DNA of 64,000 nucleotides, from NCBI GenBank assembly GCA_963634825.1, contig CAVHCP010000003.1:1-64000 (forward strand), read 5' to 3'. Numbering within the stretch: position 1 is the stretch's first letter; each line of letters begins with the position of its first letter. The notes below the pieces were generated by a model. The model was not told the DNA's origin, ran no database searches, and was given only the letters and a program-made list of their open reading frames with translations. Below are positions 25,563 through 34,975 of this stretch, one piece after another. The translations under genes and the position numbers were made by a program. Source of the stretch: Gallibacter sp963634825. GTDB lineage: Bacteria; Bacillota; Clostridia; Peptostreptococcales; Anaerovoracaceae.

Positions 25563-26739
25563 TGTTTTGGCACAATTTTAAATATTGCCTAAAAACAATT
25601 TTTAAAAGCAGGATGCTGATCTTTTGGACCTTCGCATTCCCGCTTATTTTAGGTACGCTTTTTTATCTTGCATTTTCCGACATTGCCGAAAAGGAAAGTT
25701 TCAAGGCGATAGATATTGCCGTCGTCGAAGATAAGAATATCGAAACAAATGATATATTGGTAGATGCTTTTGATTCGCTTAGCGATGAAACATCAGATGA
25801 GAAGCTGTTTAATACAAAATATATTACAGAGGACGAGGCAAAAAAGCTGCTTGAGGATGATGAAATCACAGGGTATTTTGTCGTAGCGGACGAGCCTCGG
25901 ATTGTGATAAAAGCAAATGGTATAAACGAAACTATATTTAAATTTTCTGCGGAGCAAATAATGCAAACTACGGATATGATAGAGGCAATTTCAGAGGAGC
26001 AGATTGCCCAAAAAATCAAAGCAGGTGATTATAATATAGATGCGGAGCAAATTTATAATGAAGGACTGCAAATAGCTCAAAAGGAGTATAAAAATATAAA
26101 GCAAGAGGAAAATAAAAATCTTGATTATATGATGATAGAATTTTATACGCTCATTGCGATGACATGCCTTTATGGTGCGACAATCGGGCTGTATGCTGTA
26201 AACAGAGCCTTACCGAATATGGGCACAAAGGGAATGCGTATGGCTGTGTCGCCGACTCAAAAGAGCAAGCTCATAATAAGCAGTGCATGTGCGAGCTTTG
26301 TTGTGCAGGTTATAGGCATAGCAATACTGTTTATATATACGATATTTGCGCTTGATGTGGATTATGGCGAGAATATATTGCTTGTGGTAGTGCTTGCGCT
26401 TTTAGGCTGTCTTGCGGGGCTTACTCTTGGCATAGCGATTGCGGCGCTTTTAAAAACGAGCGAAAATACAAAGATAGGTATAGTCATAGGCTTTACAATG
26501 CTATGTTCGTTTTTGCAGGAATGATGGGCGTTGAGATGAGGTATATGATAGATACGAACATTCCGATTTTAAATAAGATAAATCCGGCAAATATGATTAC
26601 CGACGGTTATTATGCACTTTATTATTATGATTCGCCGTCGAGATTTACAGGAGATATAATCAGTTTGCTTATTTTTGCTTTCGTGATGATTGCAATATCG
26701 ATATGTAGCTTAAGGAGGCAAAAATATGACAGTATTTAA
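25562..26739 (+). pseudogene. ABC-2 permease, first subunit, with a frameshift
   Basis: Reads as an ABC-2 permease: one N-terminal membrane helix (about 17-36), a large extracytoplasmic loop, then a cluster of helices. Frame one stops at 26522-26524 after VIGFTMLCSFLQE. The missing last helix continues in the next frame as FAGMMGVEMRYMIDTNIPILNKINPAN to 26739. Reading six instead of five T at 26510-26514 would restore one protein of about 392 residues. The break may be real, a sequencing error, or a slippage site. The second permease and ATPase are intact. Confidence 0.75.
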
Positions 26740-27868
26740 AGCTTTTACAAGGGTAGTAAAAAGCTGCAGGATTCCAATTATTATATATATTGCTCTGCTG
26801 GTGTTTTTTGGTGTAATGTTTGCAACCTCAGGTGATAATACGGCTTCTTTTACTGCAAGTAAGCCGAGCATATATATAATAAATGACGATAAAAAAGAGG
26901 GTATTACAAAAAATCTTATCGATTATATGGGAGCAAATTGCGAGCTTGCAGATATACAAAATACGCAACAAGCAATAGACGATGCTCTGTTTTTTAGGGA
27001 TGTAAGATATGTTATACATATTCCGAAAGGATTTAGTGAGGATTTTTTAGCGGGCAAAAATCCAACGATTGAAACAAAGGAAAGCGGGGATTTTTATGCT
27101 TATCTTTCGGAAATGCTACTAAACAGATATATGAGCGTTGCGAGCGTCTATGTCGATATATGTGATAGCGAAAGCGAACTGATAAAAAATATAGATGATA
27201 CGCTTTCGCAAAAGGTGGAGGTAAGCAAGCTTTCAAATCTCGATACACAAAATTTGTCAAAGCTTGCACAATATTACAACTTTGCATCATATACGCTTTT
27301 AGCGGGCGCAATCCTTATAACAAGTATGGTGCTTGCAAGCTTCAATAACAAAAACATAAAGAGAAGGACGCTTGTAAGCAGTACAAATATAAGCAAAATA
27401 AATTTAAAGCTCCTAGAGGCAAACAGCATATTTTCGATTTTGCTCTGGGCTTTATGTGTGATAACAAGCATAATCCTCATGAAGGATGCGATGATGACAA
27501 AAAATGGTATGCTTGTTGCAGCAAATGCGCTAATCTTTACGATATGTGCACTTTCGATAGGCTTTTTTATAGGAACGGTTATCAGCAATAAGGATGCGAT
27601 AAATGGCATTGTAAATGTCATAGCGCTCGGCTGTGCATTTTTAGGCGGGGGATTTGTACCAAGAGAGCTTTTGCCAAGTGCTGTGCTCGGATTTGCGCAT
27701 ATACTGCCGGCATATTACTACATCGATACAAACGAGCGTCTTAGTACCCTCGAAAATATGGATATACAAGCGCTTACCCCTATCCTAAAAAATAGTGCAA
27801 TTATGCTTGGATTTATGATATTATTTATAATATTGACAAATATTTTCACGCGAAAAAAGGAAATATAA
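26726..27868 (+). CDS. ABC-2 permease, second subunit
   Basis: A 380-residue membrane protein with one N-terminal helix (about 14-33), an extracytoplasmic domain of about 150 residues and five or six helices from about residue 190, the ABC-2 plan (YhgE/NatB-like). GGGFVPRELLPSAVLGFAHILPAYYYIDTNE before the last helix is typical. It overlaps the frameshifted first subunit by 14 bp and probably pairs with it. Its stop codon lies inside the first copy of a tandem duplication. Confidence 0.85.
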   Translation: MTVFKAFTRVVKSCRIPIIIYIALLVFFGVMFATSGDNTASFTASKPSIYIINDDKKEGITKNLIDYMGANCELADIQNTQQAIDDALFFRDVRYVIHIPKGFSEDFLAGKNPTIETKESGDFYAYLSEMLLNRYMSVASVYVDICDSESELIKNIDDTLSQKVEVSKLSNLDTQNLSKLAQYYNFASYTLLAGAILITSMVLASFNNKNIKRRTLVSSTNISKINLKLLEANSIFSILLWALCVITSIILMKDAMMTKNGMLVAANALIFTICALSIGFFIGTVISNKDAINGIVNVIALGCAFLGGGFVPRELLPSAVLGFAHILPAYYYIDTNERLSTLENMDIQALTPILKNSAIMLGFMILFIILTNIFTRKKEI

Positions 27869-27939
27869 CTGAAGTCATAAAGGAAAGCATATAGAATGGA
27901 AATATAGCTTACGCCATAAAGGGTTAGCATATAAAATAT
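27861..27939. repeat. tandem duplication of about 39 bp
   Basis: 27861-27899 and 27900-27939 are diverged copies (both start AAATATA, share CCATAAAGG/TCATAAAGG, then AGCATATA). The first copy contains the stop of the upstream permease gene. The rest of the spacer holds only the proB ribosome site. Confidence 0.65.
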
Positions 27940-27963
27940 AAAAAGCTATATGCAAGGAGGAAA

Positions 27964-28764
27964 ATGATGAATGCGATAAGCGAGGTTTTGCAAAACAGTA
28001 AAAAAATCGTTATAAAGCTCGGTAGCCATGTAATTTCGACGGGTGATGGATTGCCGGACAGGGATGCAATCGAAAATTTAGTCAATCAAGTTGCACTTCT
28101 TATGCAGGAGGGCAAGCAGGTTGTGATGGTTTCAAGCGGTGCGGGAGTATGTGGCGTTGGCGCTATAAATAAATGGAGCAGACGAACAGATCTAAACTAT
28201 AAGCAGGCGCTTTGCGCGATAGGGCAGGTAGAACTGATGATGGCATATAAAGAAAATTTTGCAAAATATGATATGCATGTCGGTCAGCTTTTGCTTACAA
28301 GAGAGGATTTTACGGTCAGCGAACGCGAGCTGCGCATAAGAAATACACTATTTACTTTGATAGATGAGGGTATCGTGCCGATAATAAACGAAAATGACAG
28401 CGTATGTATAGAGGAAATGAAAATAGGTGATAATGACAACCTCGGCGCGCTTACGGCAAATATTTGGAATGCAGATGCGCTTGTTATTTTGAGTGACATA
28501 GATGGTATATTTGATAAAAATCCGAAGATTTATGGGGATGCAAGGCTTGTAGAAGAAATAGATGATATAGATGAGCTTATGACAAATATAGACATAGAGG
28601 GTATCAGTGATTTTGGAACAGGTGGCATCAAAACAAAGATAGAGGCAGCACAAAGGGCAGGAAAGTATGATATTCCTACAATTCTATTAAATGGCTACAA
28701 AAAAAATATTATCTTAGATGCCAAAGAAGGAAAGGAAAAAGGTAGCATATTTTTATGGAAATAA
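27964..28764 (+). CDS. proB: glutamate 5-kinase
   Basis: A 266-residue amino-acid kinase, first step of proline synthesis. Motifs: KKIVIKLGSHV (14-24), VSSGAGVCGVGAI, NENDSV, KIGDNDNLGALTA, and the FGTGGIKTKIEAAQ near the end. It lacks the C-terminal PUA domain of the E. coli enzyme, as in many Firmicutes. The expected partner proA is not in the window. AAGGAGG precedes ATG 27964 (an adjacent ATG is at 27967). The spacer 28765-28857 holds nothing recognised. Confidence 0.92.
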   Translation: MMNAISEVLQNSKKIVIKLGSHVISTGDGLPDRDAIENLVNQVALLMQEGKQVVMVSSGAGVCGVGAINKWSRRTDLNYKQALCAIGQVELMMAYKENFAKYDMHVGQLLLTREDFTVSERELRIRNTLFTLIDEGIVPIINENDSVCIEEMKIGDNDNLGALTANIWNADALVILSDIDGIFDKNPKIYGDARLVEEIDDIDELMTNIDIEGISDFGTGGIKTKIEAAQRAGKYDIPTILLNGYKKNIILDAKEGKEKGSIFLWK

Positions 28765-28857
28765 ATGTCAAAATAGGCGTTTAAAAAGGCATTAAAACAA
28801 GTGCTAAATAAGACTTTCTGGAAAGAAAAAATAGAGTTTACATAAAACATAACTATT

Positions 28858-28886
28858 TTGACAAAACAGCACATATAATATACAAT
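28858..28886 (+). promoter_or_regulatory. promoter of xerD-tagO-nrdR-cmk
   Basis: TTGACA (28858-28863), 17 bp, TACAAT (28881-28886), 26 bp before the xerD start. Near-consensus. Confidence 0.82.
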
Positions 28887-28912
28887 TTATCAATAGAAAG
28901 GTTTGAAGAAAA

Positions 28913-29794
28913 ATGTTAATTGATAGATTTGTAGATTATTTAAAAAACGAAAAAAACATGTCACAAAATTCGCTTGAAGCATATAAAAGGGATGTGATTG
29001 CATTCGAAAAATATTGCAAGAGCGATTGCGGTTTGGAATTGACTGAAGTCACAAATGCGCAGCTTGTGGCATATTTTCTTGAGCTAAAAAACGAGGGTAA
29101 ATCATCATCAACGCTAAATAGGAAGCTTGCGGCGCTTAGGATTTTTTATAAATATCTTGTTGCAAAGGGTATAAAGGAAACAAATCCGACCGAAAATATA
29201 AAATCACCTCGCGTTGAGAGAAAAAAGATAGAGTATTTGACAGTCGACGAAGTCGAAAGACTTCTCGTAGCTCCCGATATGACAATGAAAGGCAAGCGTG
29301 ACAGAGCTATCTTGGAAATAATGTATGCTACAGGCGTCAGAGTAAATGAGCTCATCGCTGCAAATGTAGAAGATGTAAATCTCAGGATAGGCTTTTTTAC
29401 ATGCCCAGGTGAAACAGGCAGAGCAAGGATAGTGCCTCTTGGCAGACCGGCAAGAGAAGCGACCGAAAATTATCTTGAGACTGCACGCGATATGTTTATA
29501 AAAAATAACAGAAATGAGAGAGCGCTGTTTGTAAATTATTATGGTCAAAGGATGACAAGACAAGGTCTTTGGAAAATTTTAAAGACATATGGCAAAAAAG
29601 CAGGGCTTGAAGATAAAATAACACCACATATCCTCAGAAATTCGTTTGCGGTACATATGGTACAAAACGGTGCGGATTTAAAATCACTGCAGGAACTGAT
29701 GGGACATGAGGATATATCGGCAACACAGATATATTTATCGGTGACAAAAAACAGGATAAAAGATGTATATGACAAAACACATCCAAGAGCATAA
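28913..29794 (+). CDS. xerD: XerC/XerD-type tyrosine recombinase
   Basis: A 293-residue site-specific recombinase that resolves chromosome dimers at dif. The N-terminal SAM-like domain (1-90) is followed by the catalytic domain with Arg in TGVRVNEL, His-x-x-Arg in PHILRNSF, His in MGHEDIS and the Tyr nucleophile in TQIYLSV. The residue after HxxR is Asn rather than the usual His, which is not a catalytic position. Housekeeping neighbours argue against a mobile-element integrase. Confidence 0.88.
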   Translation: MLIDRFVDYLKNEKNMSQNSLEAYKRDVIAFEKYCKSDCGLELTEVTNAQLVAYFLELKNEGKSSSTLNRKLAALRIFYKYLVAKGIKETNPTENIKSPRVERKKIEYLTVDEVERLLVAPDMTMKGKRDRAILEIMYATGVRVNELIAANVEDVNLRIGFFTCPGETGRARIVPLGRPAREATENYLETARDMFIKNNRNERALFVNYYGQRMTRQGLWKILKTYGKKAGLEDKITPHILRNSFAVHMVQNGADLKSLQELMGHEDISATQIYLSVTKNRIKDVYDKTHPRA

Positions 29795-29821
29795 TGATAT
29801 GCAGGAGGAAAGGATTTTTAG

Positions 29822-30994
29822 ATGATAATAAGCGTACGATGGTTATGTGCGATAGTATATATTTTGGCATTTACAATAACATTGATATTGGTACCTTTTA
29901 CTATAAAATTGGCTCATAAAGTGGGAGCTATGGATATTCCAAAAGACGACAGAAGAGTCCATAAAAGACCGATACCAAGAATAGGCGGCATCGCCATGTT
30001 CGTAGCGATAACAACTACTTTATTATTTGCAACCGCCTCAGGAATGTTTACAGAAAATGCAGTTGATAAAGTAAGCGGTATGGCGCGTCTTGAGTGGGAA
30101 AATGGATTTTTTACAAATGGCGAGCTAAATCCGATGGTCGGAGTTATTATCGGCGGAGCTATCATATTTGTGGTAGGACTTATAGACGATTTGAGGGATA
30201 TGCGCCCAAAGGTAAAGCTCTTTTGGCAGATAGTTGCGGCAAGCGTAACATTTGCACTCGGTACGCGCATAAGATTTATATCCTTTTTTTTCGATCAGGG
30301 AGTTACAACATTTTCGACAATTATTTGCTACATAATAACAGTTGTTTGGATTGTCGCAATAACAAATACGATAAATCTTGTCGACGGGCTTGACGGACTT
30401 GCTGCCGGCGTTGTGGCGATAGCGGCGCTTTGTATAGCCTATGTAGGATATATTTTTGGTTTTTATATAGGAGCATTTCCTATGCTTGCCATAGCAGGCG
30501 CGGCACTTGGATTTTTGCCATATAATTTTTATCCTGCAAAGACATTTATGGGCGACTGTGGTTCGCAATATCTGGGATTTATGCTTGCGGCATATTCGAT
30601 ACTCGGTACGGTTAAGGGCGCGACAATAGTAGCGGTATTGATACCGAGCTTAGCACTTTTATTGCCTGTTATAGATACGATACTTGCTATAGTAAGGCGT
30701 GCGATAAGTGGCAAATCTATTATGGAAGCGGACAAAAACCACTTGCATCACAGACTGCTTAGGGCAGGTATGGGACAGCGAAGGACGGTTTTGTGCATAT
30801 ATGGCATGTGCGGAGTTATGGGCGTTGCAGCGGTGCTTTTGAGCAGAGATTTATATATAGAAACACTTGGACTTGTAGCTGTTGCGCTCCTATACATATA
30901 TGTTGTGCTGACTGATTCAAACAGTACATCGCCACATCTAAAAAAAGACGAAGAGAATTTAGATATGCTCGCTGCAAAAAAGGATAAAGAGTGA
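29822..30994 (+). CDS. tagO: UDP-GlcNAc/MurNAc:undecaprenyl-phosphate sugar-1-phosphate transferase (TagO/WecA-like)
   Basis: A 390-residue membrane enzyme of the MraY/WecA group with about ten helices. Catalytic motifs: DDRRVHKRPIPRIGG, the Asp pair in GLIDDLRDM, NLVDGLDGLAAG, FMGDCGSQ and DKNHLHHRLL. It loads GlcNAc-1-phosphate onto the lipid carrier for teichoic acid or another wall polymer. Not mraY by context. AGGAGG precedes it. Confidence 0.85.
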   Translation: MIISVRWLCAIVYILAFTITLILVPFTIKLAHKVGAMDIPKDDRRVHKRPIPRIGGIAMFVAITTTLLFATASGMFTENAVDKVSGMARLEWENGFFTNGELNPMVGVIIGGAIIFVVGLIDDLRDMRPKVKLFWQIVAASVTFALGTRIRFISFFFDQGVTTFSTIICYIITVVWIVAITNTINLVDGLDGLAAGVVAIAALCIAYVGYIFGFYIGAFPMLAIAGAALGFLPYNFYPAKTFMGDCGSQYLGFMLAAYSILGTVKGATIVAVLIPSLALLLPVIDTILAIVRRAISGKSIMEADKNHLHHRLLRAGMGQRRTVLCIYGMCGVMGVAAVLLSRDLYIETLGLVAVALLYIYVVLTDSNSTSPHLKKDEENLDMLAAKKDKE

Positions 30995-31015
30995 AGGTTT
31001 TAACGGAGGTAGTAT

Positions 31016-31474
31016 ATGAAATGCCCATTTTGCGAACACTTTGATACAAAGGTTATAGATTCAAGACAGGTAGAAGACGGATATGCGATAAGACGGCGTC
31101 GTGAGTGTGAAAAATGTCACAAGCGTTTTACAACCTTTGAAAAAAGGGAAGAAGTCATTTTGATAGTAGTCAAAAAGGACGGTAGCAGAGAAGCCTTTGA
31201 CAGAAATAAGATTATGAATGGCGTCATCAAGGCGTGCGAAAAAAGACCTGTCTCGCTTGCAGATATGGAAAGCATAGTCGATGAGATCGAAAAAGGTCTG
31301 AACAATCTTATGCAAAAAGAGGTAAAAAGCACTTTTATCGGCGAGCTTGTAATGGAAAAATTAAAGGAGCTTGATGAGGTGGCATATGTGCGATTTGCAT
31401 CCGTTTATAGGCAATTCACAGACATAGGAACATTTATCTCGGAAATAGAAAGTCTTATAGGTGACAAAAAATGA
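31016..31474 (+). CDS. nrdR: transcriptional repressor NrdR
   Basis: A 152-residue zinc-ribbon/ATP-cone regulator of ribonucleotide reductase genes. The four zinc cysteines are in CPFC and CEKC at the start, followed by RFTTFEKRE; the ATP-cone spans about 46-136 (KKDGSREAFDRNKIMNGVIKAC). No nrd genes are in the window. Its end overlaps cmk by 4 bp. Confidence 0.96.
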   Translation: MKCPFCEHFDTKVIDSRQVEDGYAIRRRRECEKCHKRFTTFEKREEVILIVVKKDGSREAFDRNKIMNGVIKACEKRPVSLADMESIVDEIEKGLNNLMQKEVKSTFIGELVMEKLKELDEVAYVRFASVYRQFTDIGTFISEIESLIGDKK

Positions 31475-32121
31475 CAGACAAAAAAAGGATAGCAATAGAT
31501 GGCCCAGGCGGTGCAGGCAAGAGTACGATAGCAAAACAGGTAGCTAAAAAATTAGATATTGAATATATAGATACAGGCGCAATGTACAGAGCCATTGCAT
31601 ATAAAACAATCCTACTTGGCATCGAGGCTGACGATGAGCAAAAAATAGAAGAAATTTTGCCAAAGACGGATATTGATTTTGTAAATGGTAGCATCATACT
31701 CGACGGCAAAAGCATAGACGACAAGATAAGGACTCCGGAGGTTTCGATGCAAGCTTCAAAGGTTTCGCAACTTCCGGCTGTAAGAAAAAAATTAGTCGAT
31801 TTGCAAAAGCAGATGGCGGCTTCAAAAAGTGTCGTGATGGATGGACGAGATATCGGCACAAATGTCATAAAGGATGCCGAATACAAATTTTTTATGACAG
31901 CTACAGCAGAGGAAAGGGCAACACGCCGATATAAAGAGCTTATAGAAAAAGGAAAAGATGTAACATTTGAGGATGTTTTAGCGGATATTAAAAAGCGTGA
32001 TGAGGAGGATACAACGCGCAAATTAAATCCGCTCAAACCGGCGGATGACGCAAGGATTTTGGATACAACAAAAATGAATATACAAGAGGTAGTTTCAACA
32101 ATTCTTTCCGAGGTGAGATAA
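31471..32121 (+). CDS. cmk: cytidylate kinase
   Basis: A 216-residue kinase that phosphorylates CMP/dCMP. The P-loop is DGPGGAGKST (about 8-17), with IDTGAMYRAIAYK, MDGRDIGTNV and ATAEERATRRYKEL as further motifs. In many Clostridia cmk is next to plsC and ispH-S1; here ispH-S1 is 21 kb away. Its last base overlaps the next start. Confidence 0.95.
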   Translation: MTDKKRIAIDGPGGAGKSTIAKQVAKKLDIEYIDTGAMYRAIAYKTILLGIEADDEQKIEEILPKTDIDFVNGSIILDGKSIDDKIRTPEVSMQASKVSQLPAVRKKLVDLQKQMAASKSVVMDGRDIGTNVIKDAEYKFFMTATAEERATRRYKELIEKGKDVTFEDVLADIKKRDEEDTTRKLNPLKPADDARILDTTKMNIQEVVSTILSEVR

Positions 32122-33080
32122 TGGTTGCATTAAGACCTTTTAGAGCGGTTAGACCGTCATACGAATTTGCAAAAAATGCAATTGATAAGACATATACATA
32201 TGAGGAAATAAAAAAGGATATTGAAGGTGGCAGGCTTTTTTGCGAATCAAAGCCTATGCTCTATATCTATGACCAAAAAGCAGAAATATCTCGGATTGCT
32301 ATCGTAGGAGAGATTTTTGGCACCGGTATTTCTGACCTGCCTGAGGGCAGTTGCCATATGGCATTTATATATAAGGAAAACGAGCAGACAAAAAAGCTTG
32401 TATGCGGATATATGACAAATAACGCTCCTGACTATGATGTGACTTCATATGACGGTAGCGTGCATAAGCTTTGGGCAATAAAGGATGATAATGTCATAAA
32501 TGGTATAGTAGGGCTTTTTGAGAAAATGGATCGTCTTTATTATGTAGCGGAGGATTTAAACTGTCAAAAAAATCCAAAAAGAAGCGACGCGCAAGAGAGC
32601 TCCGTTATAGCTCATCTTTATTCGGGCGAGAACTTCAAAACTGTCGGTACAAGAGTGCTTATAGATAATCTAAACGGCAACAGTATAGTAGAATTTTTGA
32701 AAAAGATACAGCAAGCCGGCTTTGAAGTAAAAAAAGTGACAAAAAGCGATGAGGCTTGCGACGCTTCATTTAAAATGTACATAGACGAAGGTTTTTATAT
32801 GCTGTCATATAACGAAAGTATGGGAAAGCCATTTGATGTCACAATTGATGCTTTCCGCCAAAAAATCTTGTCGCAGATATTAGGCATAAATGATCTAACA
32901 GACCGATCACAAATAAAGATAATGCCGGACCTTAAAAAATCAGAAAAAAGCACAGTAACTTTTTTATTTAGAGGCTTTACGGCTGATGAAATAATATATC
33001 TGGCAGATAAAAATAAAAAGACAGACTATAAATTTGTAAATCTTGGCGACAGCTTAGATAGGGGTCTTGTAATAATTTAA
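32121..33080 (+). CDS. DUF1015-like protein
   Basis: A 319-residue soluble protein. The start ALRPFRAVRPSYEFAKN, the following PMLYIYDQKAEISRIAIVGEI and the final LGDSLDRGLVII resemble DUF1015 proteins, which begin with a PFRAIRP motif and end with a GLVI motif. It is about 90 residues shorter than usual DUF1015 and lacks part of the middle. Function is unknown; clostridial relatives lie near serine-metabolism genes, which are not seen here. Translation is probably coupled to cmk. Confidence 0.6.
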   Translation: MVALRPFRAVRPSYEFAKNAIDKTYTYEEIKKDIEGGRLFCESKPMLYIYDQKAEISRIAIVGEIFGTGISDLPEGSCHMAFIYKENEQTKKLVCGYMTNNAPDYDVTSYDGSVHKLWAIKDDNVINGIVGLFEKMDRLYYVAEDLNCQKNPKRSDAQESSVIAHLYSGENFKTVGTRVLIDNLNGNSIVEFLKKIQQAGFEVKKVTKSDEACDASFKMYIDEGFYMLSYNESMGKPFDVTIDAFRQKILSQILGINDLTDRSQIKIMPDLKKSEKSTVTFLFRGFTADEIIYLADKNKKTDYKFVNLGDSLDRGLVII

Positions 33081-33118
33081 ATGCAAGACATAAATTCCCA
33101 ATATTAGGAATGCAAATC

Positions 33119-33147
33119 TTGAAAAAAAGCCTTTTTGGTGGTAATAT
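33119..33147 (+). promoter_or_regulatory. candidate promoter of radC-mre cluster
   Basis: TTGAAA (33119-33124), 17 bp, TAATAT (33142-33147); a TATAAT also overlaps at 33147-33152. It lies 63 bp before radC. Confidence 0.55.
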
Positions 33148-33209
33148 ATAATTCGATTTGTTATATTCATTTCCGGTTTCAATTTGCCCTTCTAAAACGG
33201 AGGGAAATG

Positions 33210-33887
33210 ATGAAAATAAGAGAAATGATAAAGGAAGAAAGACCGCGCGAAAAGCTATTGCTTCTTGGCAGGCAGGCATTGACAAATGCAGAGCTTTTAG
33301 CAATTTTAATAAAAAGCGGCAACAAGAAAAAGAGCGTAATGGATATCGCAGAGGAGCTTCTTCACAGCAATGAAGAAGGCATCAGGGCTATTGCACAGTA
33401 TTCGCCGGAGGAGCTTGCGGCATTTGACGGCATAGGCACGGCAAAGGCTTGCACGATTTTAGCGGCTGTCGAGCTTGGCAATAGGATGATGCAAAAAAGC
33501 ATAACAGAAAGACCTTGTATCGAAACGGTCGAGGATGTTGCAAATATGCTCATGGGGCAGATGCGTTATCTAAAAAAAGAAGTTTTTAAGGTGCTTCTTT
33601 TGGATGCAAGAGGTGTGATCATTTCAGATGAAACAGTTTCAATCGGGGATCTCATATCAAGTCCGGTGCATCCAAGAGAGTCATTTGTGGCTGCGATAAA
33701 GAGAAGTGCGGCAGCGGTAATTTTTGCACATAATCATCCGAGTGGGGACCCTTCCCCAAGTGATGATGATATACAAACAACAAAAAGACTTAAACAGGCA
33801 GGAGAAATCTTAGGCATAGAGGTCCTTGATCATATAATCGTCGGAGACGGTACATATGTAAGCCTCAAAGCCACGGGTTTAATATAA
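33210..33887 (+). CDS. radC: RadC/JAB-domain protein
   Basis: A 225-residue protein with an N-terminal helix-hairpin-helix-like part (about 1-95) and a C-terminal JAMM metalloprotease-like domain with the metal motif HNHPSGDPSPSDDD. Despite its name a DNA repair role is doubtful. GGAGGG (33199-33204) fits ATG 33210 better than ATG 33207; both are two or three bases apart. radC directly upstream of mreB is a common arrangement in Firmicutes. Confidence 0.9.
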   Translation: MKIREMIKEERPREKLLLLGRQALTNAELLAILIKSGNKKKSVMDIAEELLHSNEEGIRAIAQYSPEELAAFDGIGTAKACTILAAVELGNRMMQKSITERPCIETVEDVANMLMGQMRYLKKEVFKVLLLDARGVIISDETVSIGDLISSPVHPRESFVAAIKRSAAAVIFAHNHPSGDPSPSDDDIQTTKRLKQAGEILGIEVLDHIIVGDGTYVSLKATGLI

Positions 33888-33903
33888 TAAAAGGAGAAGG
33901 ATT

Positions 33904-34938
33904 ATGGGTTTTGCAGGAAAAGATTTAGGTATTGATTTAGGAACCGCAAATACGATTATTTACAATCAGCAGGAGGGCGTTATCTTAAATGAGGCAACTG
34001 CGATTGCTTATGATAAATATACAGGAGAGATAATTGCAACAGGCACTAAGGCAAAGGCGATGTATGGCAAAGCGCCAAGAAATATTGAGGTTATAAAGCC
34101 GTTGCAGGATGGTGTTATTTCCGACTTTGATATGACAGCGGAGATGCTTCAGATATTTATAAGACAGGCAACAGAAGAAAGAAAGCCTACAGGGCTCAGA
34201 GTTGTCGTAGGCGTGCCAAGCGGAGTTACCGAGGTCGAAAAAAGAGCAGTACTTGAGGTAGTGCGTGAAGTCGGTGGCAAGGAAGTATTTGTTATGGATG
34301 AGCCTATGGCTGCGGCAATCGGTGCAGGACTTGACATAGAGGACAGCGAGGCTTCTATGATTGCAGATATAGGTGGCGGTACTACGGATGTAGCGATCCT
34401 TTCGCTTGGAGGTATTGTAGTAACTACATCTCTCAGATATGCCGGCGATAAGATGAGCGAGGCGGTTATCGCTTACATCAGAAAGAAAAAAGGTGTACTT
34501 ATCGGTATGAAAACTGCTGAGGAGTTAAAGGTTTCTGTTGGAAGTGCATTTGTAGAAAAGGATAGCGAAGGCAAACCGATTTTAAGGACGGTAAATGCAA
34601 GAGGCAGAGATTTGGTATCCGGTCTGCCGACTACATTTGAGGTGACAAATAAGGATATGGAGGAAGCCTTGACAGAGTCGGTTGATACAATAATAGACGC
34701 TATCAAGACTACAGTCGAAAAAGCACCGCCGGAAATAGCCGCAGATATTGCCGAAAAGGGTATGACACTGTCAGGTGGCGGTTCGCTGATAGAAAATTTT
34801 GACAAGCTTATTTCAATGAGGACAGGTATGGCGGTTAGCATAGCCGAAAATCCTTATGAGGCTGTGGCGATCGGTACAGGCAAGAGCCTTGATAATATCG
34901 AGAGACTGAGAACATATGCCGAAATCAAGATTAGATAA
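33904..34938 (+). CDS. mreB: rod-shape protein MreB
   Basis: A 344-residue bacterial actin that guides side-wall synthesis. Phosphate-binding motifs LGIDLGTANTIIY (near 8-20) and IADIGGGTTDVAIL are clear, and TLSGGGSLIENF lies near the C-terminus. AAGGAG lies upstream. Start of the mreBCD-mrdA-minD series. Confidence 0.96.
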   Translation: MGFAGKDLGIDLGTANTIIYNQQEGVILNEATAIAYDKYTGEIIATGTKAKAMYGKAPRNIEVIKPLQDGVISDFDMTAEMLQIFIRQATEERKPTGLRVVVGVPSGVTEVEKRAVLEVVREVGGKEVFVMDEPMAAAIGAGLDIEDSEASMIADIGGGTTDVAILSLGGIVVTTSLRYAGDKMSEAVIAYIRKKKGVLIGMKTAEELKVSVGSAFVEKDSEGKPILRTVNARGRDLVSGLPTTFEVTNKDMEEALTESVDTIIDAIKTTVEKAPPEIAADIAEKGMTLSGGGSLIENFDKLISMRTGMAVSIAENPYEAVAIGTGKSLDNIERLRTYAEIKIR

Positions 34939-34975
34939 TTCTCATTTAAACGAGATAAGATAGGAATCTTAGAGC

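Noticed and set aside
28913..29794. Integrase of a mobile element next to repeats
   Set aside because: Housekeeping neighbours (tagO, nrdR, cmk), its own promoter, XerD-like length, and no attachment repeats or phage genes.
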